From CAVAWX01 sp963642995 (GTDB lineage Bacteria > Actinomycetota > Coriobacteriia > Coriobacteriales > QAMH01), in assembly GCA_963642995.1 (NCBI GenBank), contig CAVIIZ010000002.1:1-64000 (forward strand): 64,000 nucleotides of DNA. The letters are read 5' to 3'. The position numbers were made by a program, and so were the translations under genes. Under the pieces are notes generated by a model, which did no database searches, was not told where the DNA came from, and saw only the letters and a list, made by a program, of their open reading frames with translations. Shown here one piece after another: positions 52,366-61,227 of the stretch; positions within the stretch are counted from its first letter, which is position 1, and each line of letters opens with the position of its first letter.

Positions 52366-53184
52366 ATGGGAGAGGGACCGGACGCGCAGCTCGCCATCTG
52401 GCTTTCCTACCACGGAGCGGGCTTCCACGGTTTCGCCCGCCAGCAAGACCCGCCCCAGCGCACGGTCCAAGGCGAGCTGGAGGCGGCGCTGTCCACGCTC
52501 TTGCGCCGCCCTGTTTCCACGGTGTGCGCAGGCAGGACGGATGCGGGCGTGCACGCGCGCGGCCAGGTGGCGAGCTGCCCCGTCTCGCTGGCCGAGGTGT
52601 CCGCCCGCCCGCTTTCCAAGATGCGCGTCTCGTTGAACGCCCTCACCGGCGACGACGTCTCCGTCTGCGAGCTGCGCCTTGCGCCTCCCGCCTTCTCGCC
52701 GCGCTTCGACGCCGTTTGCCGCGTCTACAGGTACCGCATCGTCTGCGGCCCCGTTCCGCCGCTGTTCCTGCGCGATTTCTCGTGGTGGCACCGCACGCCG
52801 CTCGACGTGGACGCCATGCGCGCCGCCGCCGCCTGCTTCGCAGGCGAGCACGACTTCAAGAGCTTTTGCCGCGCGGCCAGCGCCGTGGACAGAAACACTG
52901 TGCGCCGCGTCGAGTCCGTCGGGATATCCGAAGAAGAGGCGCTCGGCGAGCGTTGCCTGGTCGTCGAGGTGGTGGGCAACGCTTTCCTGCATTCCATGGT
53001 CCGCACCATGGTGGGCACCCTCGTCGAGGTGGGCGAGGGCAAGCGCGACCCGCGCGACGTGGCCCGGGTGCTGGCCGCCTGCGACCGCGCGGCCGCCGGA
53101 GAGACCGCCCCGGCGGCAGGTCTTGTCTTCGAGCGCGTCGACTACCTGTCCGCCGCCCTCGATTTCAAGCACCCGGATGCGTGA
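52366..53184 (+). CDS. truA: tRNA pseudouridine(38-40) synthase
   Basis: TruA isomerises uridines 38-40 in tRNA anticodon arms. This 272-residue protein has the start AIWLSYHGAGFHGFARQ, the catalytic motif CAGRTDAGVHARGQ with D59, and the C-terminal GNAFLHSMVRTMVGTLVEVG. Length is normal. The ATG is not preceded by a strong Shine-Dalgarno; a purine run (AAGGAAGGGGGC) lies five to ten bases before it. Confidence 0.95.
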   Translation: MGEGPDAQLAIWLSYHGAGFHGFARQQDPPQRTVQGELEAALSTLLRRPVSTVCAGRTDAGVHARGQVASCPVSLAEVSARPLSKMRVSLNALTGDDVSVCELRLAPPAFSPRFDAVCRVYRYRIVCGPVPPLFLRDFSWWHRTPLDVDAMRAAAACFAGEHDFKSFCRAASAVDRNTVRRVESVGISEEEALGERCLVVEVVGNAFLHSMVRTMVGTLVEVGEGKRDPRDVARVLAACDRAAAGETAPAAGLVFERVDYLSAALDFKHPDA

Positions 53185-53347
53185 GCGAGGCGATTTTCCG
53201 CCATCGGGCGGCGGATGTGCGCGAGTGCGCGAAATCGCCGCGTGGCCGCGGGGGCGCCGCTGTATCCCAGCCGCCCCGCCGTGTCCTTGCGGCGCTTCCT
53301 GCCGCCTCGGCGCCGCGGCTTGCATCCGGTAACGGCGACGCTACGGT

Positions 53348-53374
53348 GGGCGCTCCGCGGGCTTCGCGGCGCCC
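53348..53374 (+). terminator. GC-rich hairpin between truA and the ABC exporter
   Basis: CCGCG (53355-53359) pairs with CGCGG (53365-53369) across GGCTT, and GGGC (53348-53351) with GCCC (53371-53374) outside it. There is no T tract. It lies 25 bases before the ABC gene start and may be a weak terminator or leader structure. Confidence 0.3.
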
Positions 53375-53398
53375 GCGTTGGACTATCGTGGGCAATCC

Positions 53399-55189
53399 AT
53401 GGGATACGTTTTCCGACACCACTTCGCGCGCTTTGCCCCCCTCGTGCTGGCAGCCCTCTTCCTGATGCTTGCCCGCGTGGTCTGCGAGCTGGAGGTCCCC
53501 AATCTCATGAGCGACATCGTGGACACGGGCATCGCGCAAGGCGACATGGATTTCGTCATGCGCACGGGCGGCCTCATGCTGCTGTGGGCGCTCGGCGCCG
53601 TGGCGGCCGACCTGGCAAACGACCTGTGCGCCGCGCGTGCCGGCATGGGGCTGGGCCGCGAGCTGCGCAGCGCCCTCTACCGCCGCGTCTTCGAGCTGTC
53701 CGCGCCGGAAGTGGACGGGTTCGGCACCAGCTCGCTCATCACCCGCACCACCAACGACGTCCAGCAGCTGGAGCGCTTCGTGCAGATGGCGATGACCGTC
53801 GCGCTCATGAGCCCCATCATGCTCGTGGGCGCGGCCTTCATGGCCTACGCGAAAAGCCCCGAGTTGTCCGTGATCGTGTTTTGCGCCATCCCCGCGATCG
53901 TGGCGCTGACCTTCGGGGTGATGCGCTTGGCCATGCCGCTCTTGCGCTCGCTGCAGGCGCGCATCGACGTCTTGAACCGCGTTACGCGCGAGCAGCTGAC
54001 GGGCGTGCGCGTCGTCCGCGCCCTGCGCCGCGAGGGCTTCGAGGAAGCGCGTTTCGCGAAGGCCAACCGCGACCTGGCCGAGACGAACGTGTCGGTTGCC
54101 CGCCGCGTGGCGACGCTCATGCCGGGCATCTCGCTGGTGCTGAACGCCGCGACCGTGGCCATCGTGTGGTGCGCGGCCGGCCTCGTGGACACGGGAAGCT
54201 TCGCGGTGGGCGACATGATGGCCCTCATCCAATATGCCGTGCAGGTCCTGATCAGCGTGATGATGCTGTCGGCCATCTTCATGATATGGCCGCGTGCCGC
54301 CGCTGCCGCCGAGCGCATCGAGGCGGTGCTGGCGGCCGAACCCACGGTAAAGGACCCGCAGGCGCCGGACGCGGCGGGCGGGGAGGCGCAAGCTGCGCGC
54401 GCACCGCAGGCGCCGCAGGCGAAAGGCGGGCAGACGCGGCCCCATCGCGTCTCCTTCGAGCACGTGGACTTCAGCTTTCCGGGCGCGGCGGCGCCCGCCC
54501 TCTCGGATGTCAGCTTCACCTTGGAGCCGGGGCGGACATATGCGCTCGTGGGCGCGACGGGCTGCGGCAAGTCCACCTTGATAGACTTGCTGCTGCGCTT
54601 TCACGATGTGAGCGCGGGCGCGGTGAAGATCGATGGCGTCGACGTGCGCGACATCTCCCAAGAAGAGCTGCGCGCGCTCGTCTCCTACGCGCCGCAAAAG
54701 ACCGTCCTCTTTTCGGGCACCATCGCCGAAAACATCGCCTACGGCAATCCGGATGCCACGCCCGCGCAGATAGAGCAGGCCGCCCGCGCGGCGGGAGCCC
54801 TGGATTTCATCATGGCCAAAGAGGACGGCTTTGCCACGCGCATCACGCAGGCGGGCACCGGTTTGTCCGGCGGGCAGCGCCAGCGCATCGCCATCGCGCG
54901 CGCCTTGTGCAAGCCGGCCGGCCTCTTCGTCTTCGACGACTCTTTTTCCGCGCTCGATTTCAAGACCGACGCGCTGGTGCGCCGCAACCTGGGAGCGGCC
55001 ACGAAAGGGGCGACCGTGCTGATCGTGGCCCAGCGCGTGGCCGCGGCCATGGACGCCGATGCGGTGGTGGTGCTCGACGCCGGGCGCGCGGTCGCGGTGG
55101 GCACCCACGACGAGCTGGCGGAGAGCTGCGGGGTCTATCGCGAGATAGTCGCCTCCCAGATAGACGGGGAGGTGGATGCCGGTGCCTGA
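53399..55189 (+). CDS. ABC exporter half-transporter with degenerate catalytic site
   Basis: This 596-residue protein has six membrane segments (residues about 10-315) and an ATPase domain with Walker A VGATGCGKST and signature LSGGQRQRIAIARAL. Walker B reads VFDDSFSALD with Asp where the catalytic Glu belongs, and the switch His is Gln (VAQRV). This matches the TM287/LmrC-type subunit of heterodimeric exporters, which forms one inactive site. A Pro/Ala-rich linker (about 318-345) joins the domains. The ATG at 53399 is preferred; the frame continues to a TTG at 53378. The partner gene overlaps its end by 14 bases. Cargo unknown. Confidence 0.9.
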   Translation: MGYVFRHHFARFAPLVLAALFLMLARVVCELEVPNLMSDIVDTGIAQGDMDFVMRTGGLMLLWALGAVAADLANDLCAARAGMGLGRELRSALYRRVFELSAPEVDGFGTSSLITRTTNDVQQLERFVQMAMTVALMSPIMLVGAAFMAYAKSPELSVIVFCAIPAIVALTFGVMRLAMPLLRSLQARIDVLNRVTREQLTGVRVVRALRREGFEEARFAKANRDLAETNVSVARRVATLMPGISLVLNAATVAIVWCAAGLVDTGSFAVGDMMALIQYAVQVLISVMMLSAIFMIWPRAAAAAERIEAVLAAEPTVKDPQAPDAAGGEAQAARAPQAPQAKGGQTRPHRVSFEHVDFSFPGAAAPALSDVSFTLEPGRTYALVGATGCGKSTLIDLLLRFHDVSAGAVKIDGVDVRDISQEELRALVSYAPQKTVLFSGTIAENIAYGNPDATPAQIEQAARAAGALDFIMAKEDGFATRITQAGTGLSGGQRQRIAIARALCKPAGLFVFDDSFSALDFKTDALVRRNLGAATKGATVLIVAQRVAAAMDADAVVVLDAGRAVAVGTHDELAESCGVYREIVASQIDGEVDAGA

Positions 55190-57185
55190 AGACGACGCGA
55201 GGGGCGCACGCCCCGCCTCCGACGACGCGCGCCCCGCCTCCGACGGCAGGCCGCCGCGCCCCTCCGGCAGGCACCCCGGCGGCCCTGCCGGCATGCGCGG
55301 TGCAGACCCTGCCGAGAAGGCGCGCGACGCCCGGGGCACGCTGCGCCGTCTGGCGCGCCTGCTGTCCCCCGAGCTGCCCCGCATCGCCCTCGTGCTGCTC
55401 TTGTGCGTCGCGGCGACGCTCTTCGACGTGTTCGCCCCCGCCCAGCTGGGACGCGCCACCACCACGGTGTTCGAGGGCGCGCAGGCCATCGCCGCAGGCA
55501 CGCAGGGCGCGGGCGTGGACTTCGACGCGCTGCGCGTCATACTCGCCATCGTCGCGGCCCTCTACCTCGCGCAAGGGCTGTTCACCTATCTGCAGACCTT
55601 CGTCATGGCGCGCGTCACGCAAAACGTGGTCTACGGCCTGCGCCGCCAAGTCGACGAGAAGATAAACCGCATCCCGCTGTCGTATTTCGACGCCCGCAGC
55701 AAGGGCGACATCTTGAGCCGCGTGGTAAACGACGTCGACCTCGTCTCCTCCACGCTGCAAGACAGCCTGACCCAGCTCGTCGGCGGCGTCGTCACGCTCG
55801 TGGGCGTGGTGGCGATGATGCTTTCCATCTCGCCGCTCATGTCGCTCGTGGCCTTCGTCAGCCTGCCGGCCTCGGTGCTGGCCACCGTCTTCGTCGCGCG
55901 GCGCAGCCAAAAGCTCTACCTCGCCCAGCAGACCTCGCTCGGCGCCCTCGACGCCCACATCGAGGAGACCTACGGCGGGCATGTGGAGGTGCGGGCCTTC
56001 ACCCACGAAAAGCAGGCCGTCGCACAGTTCGAGCGGGTGAACGGGCAATATTTCGGACATGCGTGGCGCGCGCAGTTCGTCTCGGGCGTCATCCGGCCGA
56101 TCACCCAGTTCATCGGCAACGCCGCCTATGTCGTCTTGTGCGTGATGGGCGCCGCGCAGGTGCTGGCAGGCGCCGTCGCGGTGGGCGACATCCAGGCCTT
56201 CACCCAGTACATGCGCTCGTTCACCCGCCCGATCGCCCAGATAGCGAGCATCGTGAACACCCTGCAGGCCACGTTGGCGGGCGCCGAGCGCGTCTTCGAG
56301 CTGCTCGACGCGCCGCAGATGGACGAGACGAGCATGGGCGACGTGGCGCGCGCGGAAGACGCGATGCGAAAGGCGGGTGATCGGACCTGCGCGGACGCGC
56401 CGTCCGCCGATGGCGAAAAGGCCGCGGCCTGCACGCAGCCCGCCGTCACCTTCTCGCACGTGCGTTTCGGCTACGACCCGGCCAAGCCCGTCATCCGCGA
56501 TTTCTCCGTCGAGGTGCCCCGCGCAAGCCAGGTGGCCATAGTGGGGCCTACCGGCGCGGGCAAGTCCACGCTCGTGAACCTGCTCATGCGCTTCTACGAG
56601 ATCGACGCCGGCGCCATCCTCGTGAACGGCCGCGACATACGCGAGATGGGCTATCACGAGCTGCGCGGCCATTTCGGCATGGTCTTGCAGGACACATGGC
56701 TGTTTTGCGGCACCATCGCCGACAACATCGCCTATTCCAAAGACGGGGCGACCCGCTCCGAGATCGAGGCCGCCGCCCGCGCCGCGCACGTGGACCGCTT
56801 CATCCGCACGTTGCCGAAAGGCTACGAGACGCCGATCAACGAGGAGGGCTCCAACATCTCGACCGGCGAACGCCAGCTGATCACCATCGCGCGCGCGCTT
56901 TTGGCAGACCCCGAGATCCTCGTCTTCGACGAGGCCACGAGCAACATCGACTCGCGCACCGAACGCCAGGTCCAAGACGCGTTCTCCCGCCTGGCCGCCG
57001 GGCGCACGAGCTTCGTGATCGCGCATCGCCTGTCCACCATACGCGCCGCCGACACCATCTTGGTCATCGACGGCGGCGACATCGTGGAGCAGGGCACGCA
57101 CGAAGAGCTGCTCGCGAAGGGGGGCTTTTACGCCGATTTGCACAACTCGCAGTTCGCCGAATGCATCGACGAGTTGAACGAGTAG
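55176..57185 (+). CDS. ABC exporter half-transporter with consensus catalytic residues
   Basis: This 669-residue protein starts with a 60-residue Pro/Arg/Asp-rich extension, then six membrane segments and an ATPase domain. Walker A is VGPTGAGKST, Walker B VFDEATSNID with the catalytic Glu, and the switch is IAHRLST with His. Its signature is ISTGERQL instead of LSGGQ. In TM287/288-type exporters the atypical signature pairs with the degenerate Walker B of the partner, as here. Start may be ATG 55176 or GTG 55182; the GGGGAGG site favours the GTG by spacing. It likely exports lipids, drugs or peptides as a heterodimer. Confidence 0.92.
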   Translation: MPVPEDDARGARPASDDARPASDGRPPRPSGRHPGGPAGMRGADPAEKARDARGTLRRLARLLSPELPRIALVLLLCVAATLFDVFAPAQLGRATTTVFEGAQAIAAGTQGAGVDFDALRVILAIVAALYLAQGLFTYLQTFVMARVTQNVVYGLRRQVDEKINRIPLSYFDARSKGDILSRVVNDVDLVSSTLQDSLTQLVGGVVTLVGVVAMMLSISPLMSLVAFVSLPASVLATVFVARRSQKLYLAQQTSLGALDAHIEETYGGHVEVRAFTHEKQAVAQFERVNGQYFGHAWRAQFVSGVIRPITQFIGNAAYVVLCVMGAAQVLAGAVAVGDIQAFTQYMRSFTRPIAQIASIVNTLQATLAGAERVFELLDAPQMDETSMGDVARAEDAMRKAGDRTCADAPSADGEKAAACTQPAVTFSHVRFGYDPAKPVIRDFSVEVPRASQVAIVGPTGAGKSTLVNLLMRFYEIDAGAILVNGRDIREMGYHELRGHFGMVLQDTWLFCGTIADNIAYSKDGATRSEIEAAARAAHVDRFIRTLPKGYETPINEEGSNISTGERQLITIARALLADPEILVFDEATSNIDSRTERQVQDAFSRLAAGRTSFVIAHRLSTIRAADTILVIDGGDIVEQGTHEELLAKGGFYADLHNSQFAECIDELNE

Positions 57186-57317
57186 AATCGGGTTTTCGCG
57201 CGGACGGTTGGAGACGGCGGGGCGCCCGGGCGCAAGCCGCGGGCGGGGATGCGCTGTGGAAATGCCATGCGAGGACACGAGCGGCAGGCTTGCCGCAGGT
57301 GGGAAGGGGAGGAAGAC

Positions 57318-57998
57318 GTGGCCGAAGGAGAAGTCGTGGAGGTCGCCGCCTTCGACCTGGACGGCACCATACTCGACGGCGAGAGCCCCTTGAAGCTCAC
57401 GACGAGCCTGTTGCGCCACCGCGAGCTGCCGTTGCACACGGGGCTGAGGATGGGGCTTTGGGGCATCGCCTACCGCCTGCGCCTGCCGCAAACCGAGTCC
57501 ACCCCGCGCGAGCTGCTGTTTTCCGCACTCACCGAGCCGAGCGCCGCGGAAGTGGACGCCGAGATACTGGAGGTGTTCGAGCGGCGCATGCGCAAGCACC
57601 TGCGTTCGCAGGCTCTGGCCGAGGTCGAGCGCTGCCGCGCGGCGGGCATGAAGCTCGTGCTGGCCAGCGCGTCGTTCAAGCCCATCACCACGACCATCGT
57701 GGCCGACTACGGCTTCGACGGGCATGTCTCGACCATCATGGAGGAGCGCGACGGCCACTACACGGGGCGCGTGCTGGGCGTGCCCGTGCAGGGGCGCGAG
57801 AAGCTGCGCCTGCTCGTGCAGCTGTGCGACGACAAGTTCGGGGCGGGGAGATGGCGGCTGGCCCGCGCCTACAGCGACCACTACAGCGACGAACCCATGC
57901 TGTCGTGGGCGGAGAAGGCCGTCGTGGTGGATCCGGACGCCAAGCTCAAGCGCATCGCGAAGCGGCGCGGCTGGGACATCGCCGACTGGGACGATTGA
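57318..57998 (+). CDS. HAD-superfamily phosphatase, SerB-like (HAD-IB)
   Basis: This 226-residue protein has the HAD motif I FDLDGTILDGE with the nucleophilic Asp, motif II in VLASASFKPI, and motif III/IV YSDHYSDEPML. The domain layout is that of HAD-IB hydrolases, which include phosphoserine phosphatases and lipid phosphate phosphatases. The substrate is unknown. The GTG at 57318 has GGGGAGG five bases upstream; the frame is open to an ATG at 57249, but that part has no family features. mutY follows after ten bases. Confidence 0.9.
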   Translation: MAEGEVVEVAAFDLDGTILDGESPLKLTTSLLRHRELPLHTGLRMGLWGIAYRLRLPQTESTPRELLFSALTEPSAAEVDAEILEVFERRMRKHLRSQALAEVERCRAAGMKLVLASASFKPITTTIVADYGFDGHVSTIMEERDGHYTGRVLGVPVQGREKLRLLVQLCDDKFGAGRWRLARAYSDHYSDEPMLSWAEKAVVVDPDAKLKRIAKRRGWDIADWDD

Positions 57999-58007
57999 GC
58001 GGCTGCG

Positions 58008-58889
58008 ATGGCAAGGCGCGCGGACGAGACGCCCGCTTCGGCGACGCCGGAGGGGCTCGCGGCTTTCACCGAACGCGTCCGGCGGGAAGGCGAAAGGCTC
58101 TACCGCGACCTGCCCTGGCGCGACGTCCGCGACCCGTACGCCGTGCTCCTCTCAGAGGTGATGCTCCAGCAGACGCAGGTCGCGCGCGTGCTGGGGCGCT
58201 GGGAGAAGTGGCTCGCCGATTTCCCCACGCCAAAGGCGCTGGCCGGCGCACCCGTGCAGCTCGTGTTGGAACGTTGGCAGGGCATGGGCTACAACCGCCG
58301 GGCCCTGAACCTGCACCGCGCCGCCCGCGAGATCTGCGGGCGCTTCGGCGGCCGGGTGCCGTGCGGAAAAGAAGAACTGCTCTCCTTGCCGGGGGTCGGC
58401 CCTGCCACGGCGGCGGGCGTGCGCGTCTTCTCGTTCGGGCAGCCGGACGTCTACATAGAGACGAACGTGCGCGCCGTCTTCATCCACGAGTTTTTCGAAG
58501 GCGCCGACGAGGTGGCAGAGCGCGACATCGCCGCGCTCGTGGAGGCGACCTGCCCGCCCGACGAGGGCTGCCGGGCATGGTACTACGCCCTGCTCGACTA
58601 CGGGGCGCATCTGAAAGCGGGCGGCGCAAATCCCGCGCGCCGCGCGAAGGCCTACCGCCGCCAGTCGCGTTTTGAGGGCAGCCATCGCCAAAAGCGCGCG
58701 TTCTTGCTGCGTTGCGTGTTGGAGGGCGTCGGCGCGCCAGTCGACCTGGCCGCGGAGCTGAACGCCTTCGAGGGCACGGCCGGCCGTCCCGCCCTGGATG
58801 CCGGCGAAGTCGCGGCCATCCTCGAAGAGCTCGCCGCCGAGGGCTTCATCGTGCGCCTCTCGGACGGCCGGTTCGCGGGAGCCGAATAG
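58008..58889 (+). CDS. MutY-like adenine glycosylase homologue lacking the Fe-S cluster
   Basis: This 293-residue protein has the MutY helix-hairpin-helix core: SEVMLQQTQVARV with E50, GMGYNRRALNLHRAA, and LPGVGPATAAGV. The expected catalytic Asp region is YIETNVRAVF, so Glu 151 replaces Asp. The C-terminal Fe-S cysteines (C-x6-C-x2-C-x5-C) are absent, replaced by RQSRFEGSHRQKR, and the NUDIX-like 8-oxoG recognition domain is missing or reduced to about 80 residues. Clusterless homologues are known in several anaerobes. Whether it removes adenine opposite 8-oxoG is uncertain. Confidence 0.85.
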   Translation: MARRADETPASATPEGLAAFTERVRREGERLYRDLPWRDVRDPYAVLLSEVMLQQTQVARVLGRWEKWLADFPTPKALAGAPVQLVLERWQGMGYNRRALNLHRAAREICGRFGGRVPCGKEELLSLPGVGPATAAGVRVFSFGQPDVYIETNVRAVFIHEFFEGADEVAERDIAALVEATCPPDEGCRAWYYALLDYGAHLKAGGANPARRAKAYRRQSRFEGSHRQKRAFLLRCVLEGVGAPVDLAAELNAFEGTAGRPALDAGEVAAILEELAAEGFIVRLSDGRFAGAE

Positions 58890-58983
58890 GGCCCTCTTCG
58901 CCCTCACGCCTCTCGCGCCGTGCGCCGTGCGGCATCGGCGCCCGTCTGCGGCGGGCACCGCGGCGTCTCCGCTTTCGCCCTTT

Positions 58984-59829
58984 TCAGGCCGCGCGCGGAT
59001 ACGAGCCGATCACCTTCACCTCGCGCAGCTTCATGCGCAGGCAGTTCAGGGCGCAGGCTATGTCCGGCTCGTCGGCGTATCCGTCGATGTCGATGAAGAA
59101 CATGTAGTCGCCCAGCTCGCGTTTGGTGGGGCGGCTTTGCACCATGGTCATGTTGATGCCGGCATACGCCAGCTCGGACAAGATCATGTTCAGCGTGCCC
59201 GGCCTGTCCGCGTTGATGAACAAGGCCAGCGTGGACTTGCCCGGGCCTTCGCGCCGCGCCCGGCCGGACCCTATGAGCACGAAGCGCGTCTGGCTGGACA
59301 GGTTGTCCTCGATGGCCTCGGCGTAGACCTTCGCGCCGGCCACGCGCGCGGCGAGCGGCGAGGCGATGGCGGCGATGCTTTTGTCGCGGGCGGCCAGCTC
59401 GGCTGCGGCGGCCGTCGAGTCCACGAGCCGAAAGGGACGGTTCGGCAGATGCGCGGCAAGCCAGCGGCGGCACTGCCCGATGGCCTGGGGATGCGAGGCG
59501 ATCGCGGCCACGTCGGAAAGCCCGGCACTCCTTTCCAGCAGCAGCGCCTGGTGTATGTCGAGCACGGTCTCGCCTAGGATCTGCGCGCGCGTCGAGAAGG
59601 CGAAGGCGTCGAGCGTGGAGGTCACCGGCCCTTCGAGCGAGTTTTCTATGGGGACGACGCCGAAGGCCGCCTGCCCGCGGTCGACCGCCTCGAAGACCTC
59701 GTCCATGCTCGCCTTGGCAAGCGGCTCGCCTTCCCGCGGCAGCATCCCCTTGGAAAGAAAGGCCCGGCAGGCCATGTCGCTGAAGGTGCCTGCAGGACCC
59801 AGGTAGGCGTATGCACATGGAGCCGACAC
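58984..59829 (-). CDS. pheA: prephenate dehydratase
   Basis: PheA converts prephenate to phenylpyruvate in phenylalanine synthesis. This 281-residue monofunctional type starts AYLGPAGTFSDMAC and has VVPIENSLEGPVTSTLD, SHPQAIGQCRRWL, DSTAAAAELAA and the catalytic TRFVLIG, followed by an ACT domain with the PGTLNMILSELAYAGINMTMVQSRP signature region that binds phenylalanine for feedback control. It begins with GTG at 59829 because no ATG is available in frame. It is divergent from the DUF308 gene. Confidence 0.95.
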   Translation of the reverse strand: MSAPCAYAYLGPAGTFSDMACRAFLSKGMLPREGEPLAKASMDEVFEAVDRGQAAFGVVPIENSLEGPVTSTLDAFAFSTRAQILGETVLDIHQALLLERSAGLSDVAAIASHPQAIGQCRRWLAAHLPNRPFRLVDSTAAAAELAARDKSIAAIASPLAARVAGAKVYAEAIEDNLSSQTRFVLIGSGRARREGPGKSTLALFINADRPGTLNMILSELAYAGINMTMVQSRPTKRELGDYMFFIDIDGYADEPDIACALNCLRMKLREVKVIGSYPRAA

Positions 59830-59934
59830 GTTTCCCCCGTTTCCCTCGTGGCGCGCATGATGCGCGCGGCATGTGTGGAGCGCGGCGTCCCCCTCCAGGC
59901 CCTTGCCTTGCGGTGCGCGGCGCGACGAGAGCGG

Positions 59935-59971
59935 ATTTTACCATTCGCGCACGCCGTCTCCGTGGTAGGGT
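59935..59971. promoter_or_regulatory. divergent promoters of pheA and the DUF308 gene
   Basis: On the minus strand TGGTAAAAT gives an extended -10 with TAAAAT at 59940-59935, about 105 bases before the pheA GTG. On the plus strand TGGTAGGGT gives TAGGGT at 59966-59971, about 50 bases before the ATG at 60022. Neither has a clear -35. Confidence 0.4.
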
Positions 59972-60021
59972 GAGGGTCGCGAAACGCAAGTGCAATTCAC
60001 GCGGGGCGGGAGGTTCGGGAC

Positions 60022-60582
60022 ATGAACAGGGCGGCAAAGGACCTGATCGGCGCGGGGATAGTCACGGCCTTGTTCGGCCTCGTGGTGCTCTTCATGCCCG
60101 GCCTCACGATGGTCGTCTTCTCCTATTTCGTCGCGGCCTCCTTTCTCATATGGGGCCTGACGGCGCTCGGGTGCTGGATGCGCGACCTGCGCGGCGTCCC
60201 CGGCGGCGCTCTCGTCATCGCGTTTTCCATAGTGGCCATCGTCTTCGGCATCGTGTGCTTTTTCCATCCGATCGCGTTTGCCGGCGCCGTCTCGTGGCTT
60301 GTCGCCTTGCTCGTCATCGCCGTCGGCATAGGCCAGGTCGCCGTGTTGTTGAACAATCCGGGCGACGGCGTGCCCGGCCGNNNNNNNNNNNNNNNNNNNN
60401 NNNNNNNNNNNNNNNNNNNNNNNNNNNNNNNNNNNNNNNNNNNNNNNATCGTCTTCGGCGTGGCCTCGCTGGTCTACCCGGCACTCGTCGTGCAGTTCAT
60501 CGGCATCTCGCTTCTGGCCGAGGGCGTCTCGCTCGTCGTCTGCGGCTCCATGGCGCGCCCCGTCGACGTGGATTCCGAGTAG
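60022..60582 (+). CDS. HdeD/DUF308-family membrane protein (internal gap)
   Basis: The coding frame of 186 residues includes 67 Ns at 60381-60447 but stays in phase across them, so the gap length is probably right. The visible parts have six-segment DUF308 character: LIGAGIVTALFGLVVLFMPG, ASFLIWGLTALGCW, ALVIAFSIVAIVFGIVCFFHP and, after the gap, IVFGVASLVYPALVV. HdeD in Escherichia coli aids acid resistance, but most homologues are uncharacterised. GGGAGG lies before the ATG. Confidence 0.85.
   Translation: MNRAAKDLIGAGIVTALFGLVVLFMPGLTMVVFSYFVAASFLIWGLTALGCWMRDLRGVPGGALVIAFSIVAIVFGIVCFFHPIAFAGAVSWLVALLVIAVGIGQVAVLLNNPGDGVPGXXXXXXXXXXXXXXXXXXXXXXXIVFGVASLVYPALVVQFIGISLLAEGVSLVVCGSMARPVDVDSE
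60381..60447. other. assembly gap (67 N)
   Basis: A run of 67 Ns lies inside the DUF308 gene. The translation before and after is in the same frame. Confidence 0.95.
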
Positions 60583-60775
60583 GCCGCCTGATGCTTTTAG
60601 GCGCTTTCCCAACGTCGGGTGCGGGAGTGCACAACAGCTCCCCCATATCTGGCCCCCCCCCCGTTTTCAACGCGGAAAAGAGGGGCGCGTGAAACGGCAG
60701 GGCCGCGAGCCGGCGTGCCGCGCGGAAAAATGCGGCGGCGCCGGGCAGGGCGGCTGACGCTTCGCGGGGTATGCA

Positions 60776-61175
60776 TTGCTTGCGCTGCTGTCGGCGTTTG
60801 CGCTGGTGGCGCGCTATACGCAAGATGGCGCAGGGTTGTTTCTCGATTTGGCGTATGCGAGCATGGGCGGCAACGGGCTTGTGGCGCCCGTCCTCGCCGT
60901 CCTGCTTTTCTTTGCCTATAGGCGGGTGTATGGCTGCGCCCGTGGCGCGTGCGCCCGAAAGCGTCGCGCCCGTGTGTGCGCGGATGGTGTTGTGGGGGTG
61001 CCTCACCTCGATGTTTCGAAACGATGGATTTGCCTTCTTCGTCGCCGTCGGCTCCATCTATATCGTGAGGTACATGCTCTTCGCCATGATTGACAAAACC
61101 ACCCCTTTTTCCTGCGCGCAGATTGACAAAACCACCCCGTTTTCATGTTTGCAAATTGACAAAATAGCGCGTTAA
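60776..61175 (+). pseudogene. decayed fragment of a membrane protein
   Basis: Two reading frames carry pieces of what looks like one membrane protein. Frame two (about 60776-60960) encodes LLSAFALVARYTQDGAG and VAPVLAVLLFFAYRRVYG, and frame three (about 60960-61085) encodes MVLWGCLTSMFRND and FAFFVAVGSIYIVRYM. A frameshift near 60950 would join them into about 110 residues with two or three membrane segments. The end runs into the 33-base repeats. No family can be named. The part of the gap before it, 60583-60775, has a poly-C run and nothing else I can identify. Confidence 0.35.
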
Positions 61176-61195
61176 AATGCTTGCAGATTGACAAA
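61089..61195 (+). repeat. four phased repeats with ATTGACAAA core
   Basis: ATTGACAAA begins at 61089, 61122, 61155 and 61187, that is with periods of 33, 33 and 32 bases. The first two full units also share ACCACCCC and TTTTC blocks. The series ends 33 bases before the DUF4143 gene at 61228. The TTGACA inside each copy is a consensus -35 sequence, but no -10 lies at the right distance after most copies. The three-turn period suggests binding sites on one face of the helix. Confidence 0.75.
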
Positions 61196-61227
61196 CCGCA
61201 TTACGAAACGGGTGCAGGGGGGGTTCG

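Noticed and set aside
61089..61195. CRISPR-like array
   Set aside because: The units are adjacent with graded similarity rather than identical repeats divided by unique spacers of constant length, and no cas genes are near.
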